Of a stretch of 64,000 nt of DNA, positions 62,030 to 64,000 are shown in pieces. Below the pieces are notes generated by a model that saw nothing but the letters and a program-made list of their open reading frames with translations, had not been told where the DNA came from and ran no database searches. The translations under genes were made by a program, and so were the position numbers. Location: assembly GCA_964605665.1 (NCBI GenBank), contig CAZSDP010000010.1:82439-146438 (forward strand), in the 5' to 3' direction. This DNA comes from CAZSDP01 sp964605665 (GTDB lineage Bacteria; Planctomycetota; UBA8108; UBA1146). How positions within the stretch are numbered: the first letter of the stretch is position 1; the number at the start of each line of letters is the position of its first letter.

Positions 62030-64000
62030 TTACGGATTACCCGGACAGATTGTGTTCGTTACGCAATTGAGCAGCTCATCCGCAGGATCAGCTTGAACGT
62101 CATCCGCACCGCAATCGGGGAATGGCGCCGGTGGCTCTGCACCGCCAGCAAAGATGTACTGCACAAGGTAGATTGCATCCGACAAGTCGAGAATCTCATC
62201 GTTGTTTGCATCTGCCGCGTCGAGACAGAGCGGGGCGACTCCATTGTTGAACAGGAACTGGAGTACGTATACCGCATCCCCAATATCAACGGTGGCGTCA
62301 CTGTTTGCATTTCCTCGCTCGAAGTCGAGATCGAATTGGATGCAATCAGAAGTTCCGTCCATATCGTTGTCAGTATCGGGGACCCCGCAACCGCAATCAC
62401 CCGGATCACTCTTGTTCGGATCGAGTGGGCAGAGGTCGATACAGTCAGCAACCATATCTCCGTCAGCGTCAACGTCAGAGAATCCACAACCACACTGGCC
62501 TGGATCAATCTTGTTTGGATCGGTCGGACAACCGTCACCTGAATCACAGATGCCATCGTTGTCGGCATCCGCTCCGTCATTGGCGGAGTTCACCATGCCA
62601 CTGGAGCAATCGTCGCAACCATCACCGTCCGAATCCTGACACACTGTGCCATCGAGTGGCGCACTATCGGAACCATCCGCGACTCCGTCATTGTCGTCGT
62701 CGGGATCGCCAGAGTTGCAGAATCCGTCTGCGTCAGTATCGAGGCCGTCTGCCGCCGGATCATAGGTGCCGCTGGAACAGTCGTCACAACCGTCACTGTC
62801 AGAATCGGAACACACTGTCGGATCGAGCGGACTGCTGTCCACTCCGTCGGAGACGCCGTCATTGTCGTCGTCCCCGTCTCCAGTGTCGCAGAGGCCATCG
62901 GAATCGGTATCGAGACCATCGTTCGCCGGAGCGGGTGAACCTGCCTGGGAACAATCGTCACAACCATCGGAATCGCTGTCTTGACAGACATTGGCATTCA
63001 ACGGGTCACTGTCTGAACCGTCGGCCACGGTGTCGTTGTCGTCGTCAGGATCTCCGGCGTCACAAAGCGCATCCCCATCGGTATCCAAACCGTCATTCTG
63101 GAAGTCATCGGTGCCGCTGGAACAGTCGTCACAGGTATCTGCGTCGAGGTCGCGACAAGAGAACGGATCGAGCGGTGCATTGTCGTCACCGTCGGCAACT
63201 GTGTCGTTGTCGTCGTCTGCGTCGCAATCGTCGATCAAACCGTCGCTGTCGGTGTCGGTCTGACAGGAATCAGGGATTCCGTCAGTATTGCAGTCACCGT
63301 TACCACCAGCAGTGTCACAGACGTCAGGCACTCCATTCATGTTGCAGTCAGGAGCTCCTCCCGCCAAGTCACAGCTATCGAGGGCACCATTGTTATCGCA
63401 ATCGCTGCCAGCGCTCTGGTCGATGTCACACTCATTCGGAATGCCATCGTTATCGAGATCTGGATCGCCGGCGTCGCAGAGGCCGTCCATGTCAGAATCG
63501 AGGCCATCTGCGGCTGTGTCATAGGTACCACTGGAGCAATCGTCGCAACCGTCCATGTCATCGTCAGAACAAACAGTCGGATCGATCGGATTGCTATCGG
63601 AGGCGTCGGGGACTCCATCACCGTCGACGTCTGAGTCACCGCCGTCGCAAATGCCGTCGCCGTCGGTATCGACCCCGTCATCGGTCGTGCTGAAGGTACC
63701 ACTCGTGCAGTCGTCACAACCGTCCATGTCATTGTCGGAGCATTGGAACGGATTGAGTGGCGCGCTGTCTGAACCGTCGATCACTCCGTCGTTGTCGTCG
63801 TCAGAGTCGCCAGCGTCGCAAAGCCCGTCTGCGTCGGTATCGGTCCCGTCGCCGGCCGGATCGAAGAGGCCGCTGGAACAGTCGTCACAGCTGTCGAGAT
63901 CGCTGTCCTGACACTCGAGCGGATTCAACGGGGCACTATCTGCAGCGTCAGCAACGCCGTCGTTGTCATCGTCCGGATCGCATGTATCGATGATGCCGTC
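62030..64000 (-). CDS. Thrombospondin-3-like calcium-repeat protein with dockerin-like tail (partial, runs off the window end)
   Basis: An open frame of 656 codons runs from the window edge to a TAA at 62030; its start is beyond 64000. It is built of about seven or eight acidic repeats of roughly 60 residues with DxDxDGxxD loops, for example DTDADGLCDAGDSDDDNDG, and a recurrent GCDDCSSG(T/L/M) element. In the middle is a different block of DCN(M/N/T)(N/D)G(V/A/I)PD(V/S)C turns. Such repeats bind many calcium ions and form stiff extracellular rods. The C-terminal 85 residues are the dockerin-like pair (RGNANSDATVDIGD and NNDEILDLSDA), then a Cys-marked end NTICPGNP that is four residues longer than in the other proteins. 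It is followed by a strong terminator. Confidence 0.92.
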   Translation of the reverse strand, partial: DGIIDTCDPDDDNDGVADAADSAPLNPLECQDSDLDSCDDCSSGLFDPAGDGTDTDADGLCDAGDSDDDNDGVIDGSDSAPLNPFQCSDNDMDGCDDCTSGTFSTTDDGVDTDGDGICDGGDSDVDGDGVPDASDSNPIDPTVCSDDDMDGCDDCSSGTYDTAADGLDSDMDGLCDAGDPDLDNDGIPNECDIDQSAGSDCDNNGALDSCDLAGGAPDCNMNGVPDVCDTAGGNGDCNTDGIPDSCQTDTDSDGLIDDCDADDDNDTVADGDDNAPLDPFSCRDLDADTCDDCSSGTDDFQNDGLDTDGDALCDAGDPDDDNDTVADGSDSDPLNANVCQDSDSDGCDDCSQAGSPAPANDGLDTDSDGLCDTGDGDDDNDGVSDGVDSSPLDPTVCSDSDSDGCDDCSSGTYDPAADGLDTDADGFCNSGDPDDDNDGVADGSDSAPLDGTVCQDSDGDGCDDCSSGMVNSANDGADADNDGICDSGDGCPTDPNKIDPGQCGCGFSDVDADGDMVADCIDLCPLDPNKSDPGDCGCGVPDTDNDMDGTSDCIQFDLDFERGNANSDATVDIGDAVYVLQFLFNNGVAPLCLDAADANNDEILDLSDAIYLVQYIFAGGAEPPAPFPDCGADDVQADPADELLNCVTNTICPGNP

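Noticed and set aside
62305..63693. Long plus-strand open frame of about 460 codons opposite the calcium-repeat gene
   Set aside because: Its product is an Arg/His/Cys-rich shadow of the Asp/Gly repeats on the other strand, with no domain or ribosome site.

Overview
The window reads as part of a draft or metagenome-assembled scaffold from a Planctomycetota bacterium, probably marine. Three things point that way: many secreted proteins end in a dockerin-like double loop (RGDxNxDG...NDDG) with a Cys-rich '...CP' tail; there are two large Ser/Thr kinases, one in the kinase-TM-TPR layout common in that phylum; and there are giant carboxypeptidase-regulatory-repeat, FG-GAP and thrombospondin-3-like surface proteins. 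No rRNA, tRNA, phage, IS element or CRISPR array was seen. Two 100-N scaffold gaps (18053-18152 and 49200-49299) fall inside or beside short tandem repeats. Many genes start at TTG or GTG placed 4-10 nt after a strong GGAGG-like site, and I used this to trim several starts.

Layout. 1-520 is the 5' part of a secreted M1-peptidase-like gene (minus). 1047-3563 is a membrane Ser/Thr kinase. 3560-6786 (minus) is a JAMM-DinG helicase fusion coupled to a MobA-like nucleotidyltransferase. 6963-9001 (minus) is an overlapping metallopeptidase/ATP-grasp pair. 9069-15000 holds two dockerin-tailed secreted proteins around a 1.2-kaa carboxypeptidase-regulatory-repeat protein. 15386-18019 holds an SDR-like enzyme with a Cys4 motif and a dockerin-Kazal inhibitor, whose 3' end is tandemly repeated into a gap. 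18272-24760 has a lipoprotein, two overlapping PilT-family ATPases and a second giant repeat protein. 25255-30286 has a secreted endonuclease I, an alpha-toroid protein and a TPR/zinc-ribbon protein. 30361-30535 has three different short tandem repeats in a row. 30731-36369 is a pair of paralogous PPC-domain surface proteins. 36489-44569 is mostly housekeeping: an APH-like kinase, MtfA, a TMTC-like O-mannosyltransferase with a DPM-like glycosyltransferase, a YigZ-like protein, a CNNM/CorC-like transporter and a YpdA-like reductase. 44701-49089 has FG-GAP and trypsin-like secreted proteins. 49588-53340 has a glycosyltransferase and the second kinase. 53800-59337 is a tightly coupled sugar operon (SDR, binding protein, ABC ATPase, permease, mutarotase). 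59558-61755 is a cysteine hydrolase overlapping a hybrid sensor kinase. 61964-64000 is a Ca-binding repeat protein with its terminator.

The common theme is an elaborate secreted and surface proteome. Nine proteins share a Cys-marked dockerin-like module, and one of them also carries a domain that looks cohesin-like, so a self-associating surface system is possible. The nearby TMTC/DPM-like pair could supply O-mannosylation of such proteins, which is inference. The sugar ABC operon and the PilT-type ATPases fit a surface-attached, polysaccharide-using lifestyle.
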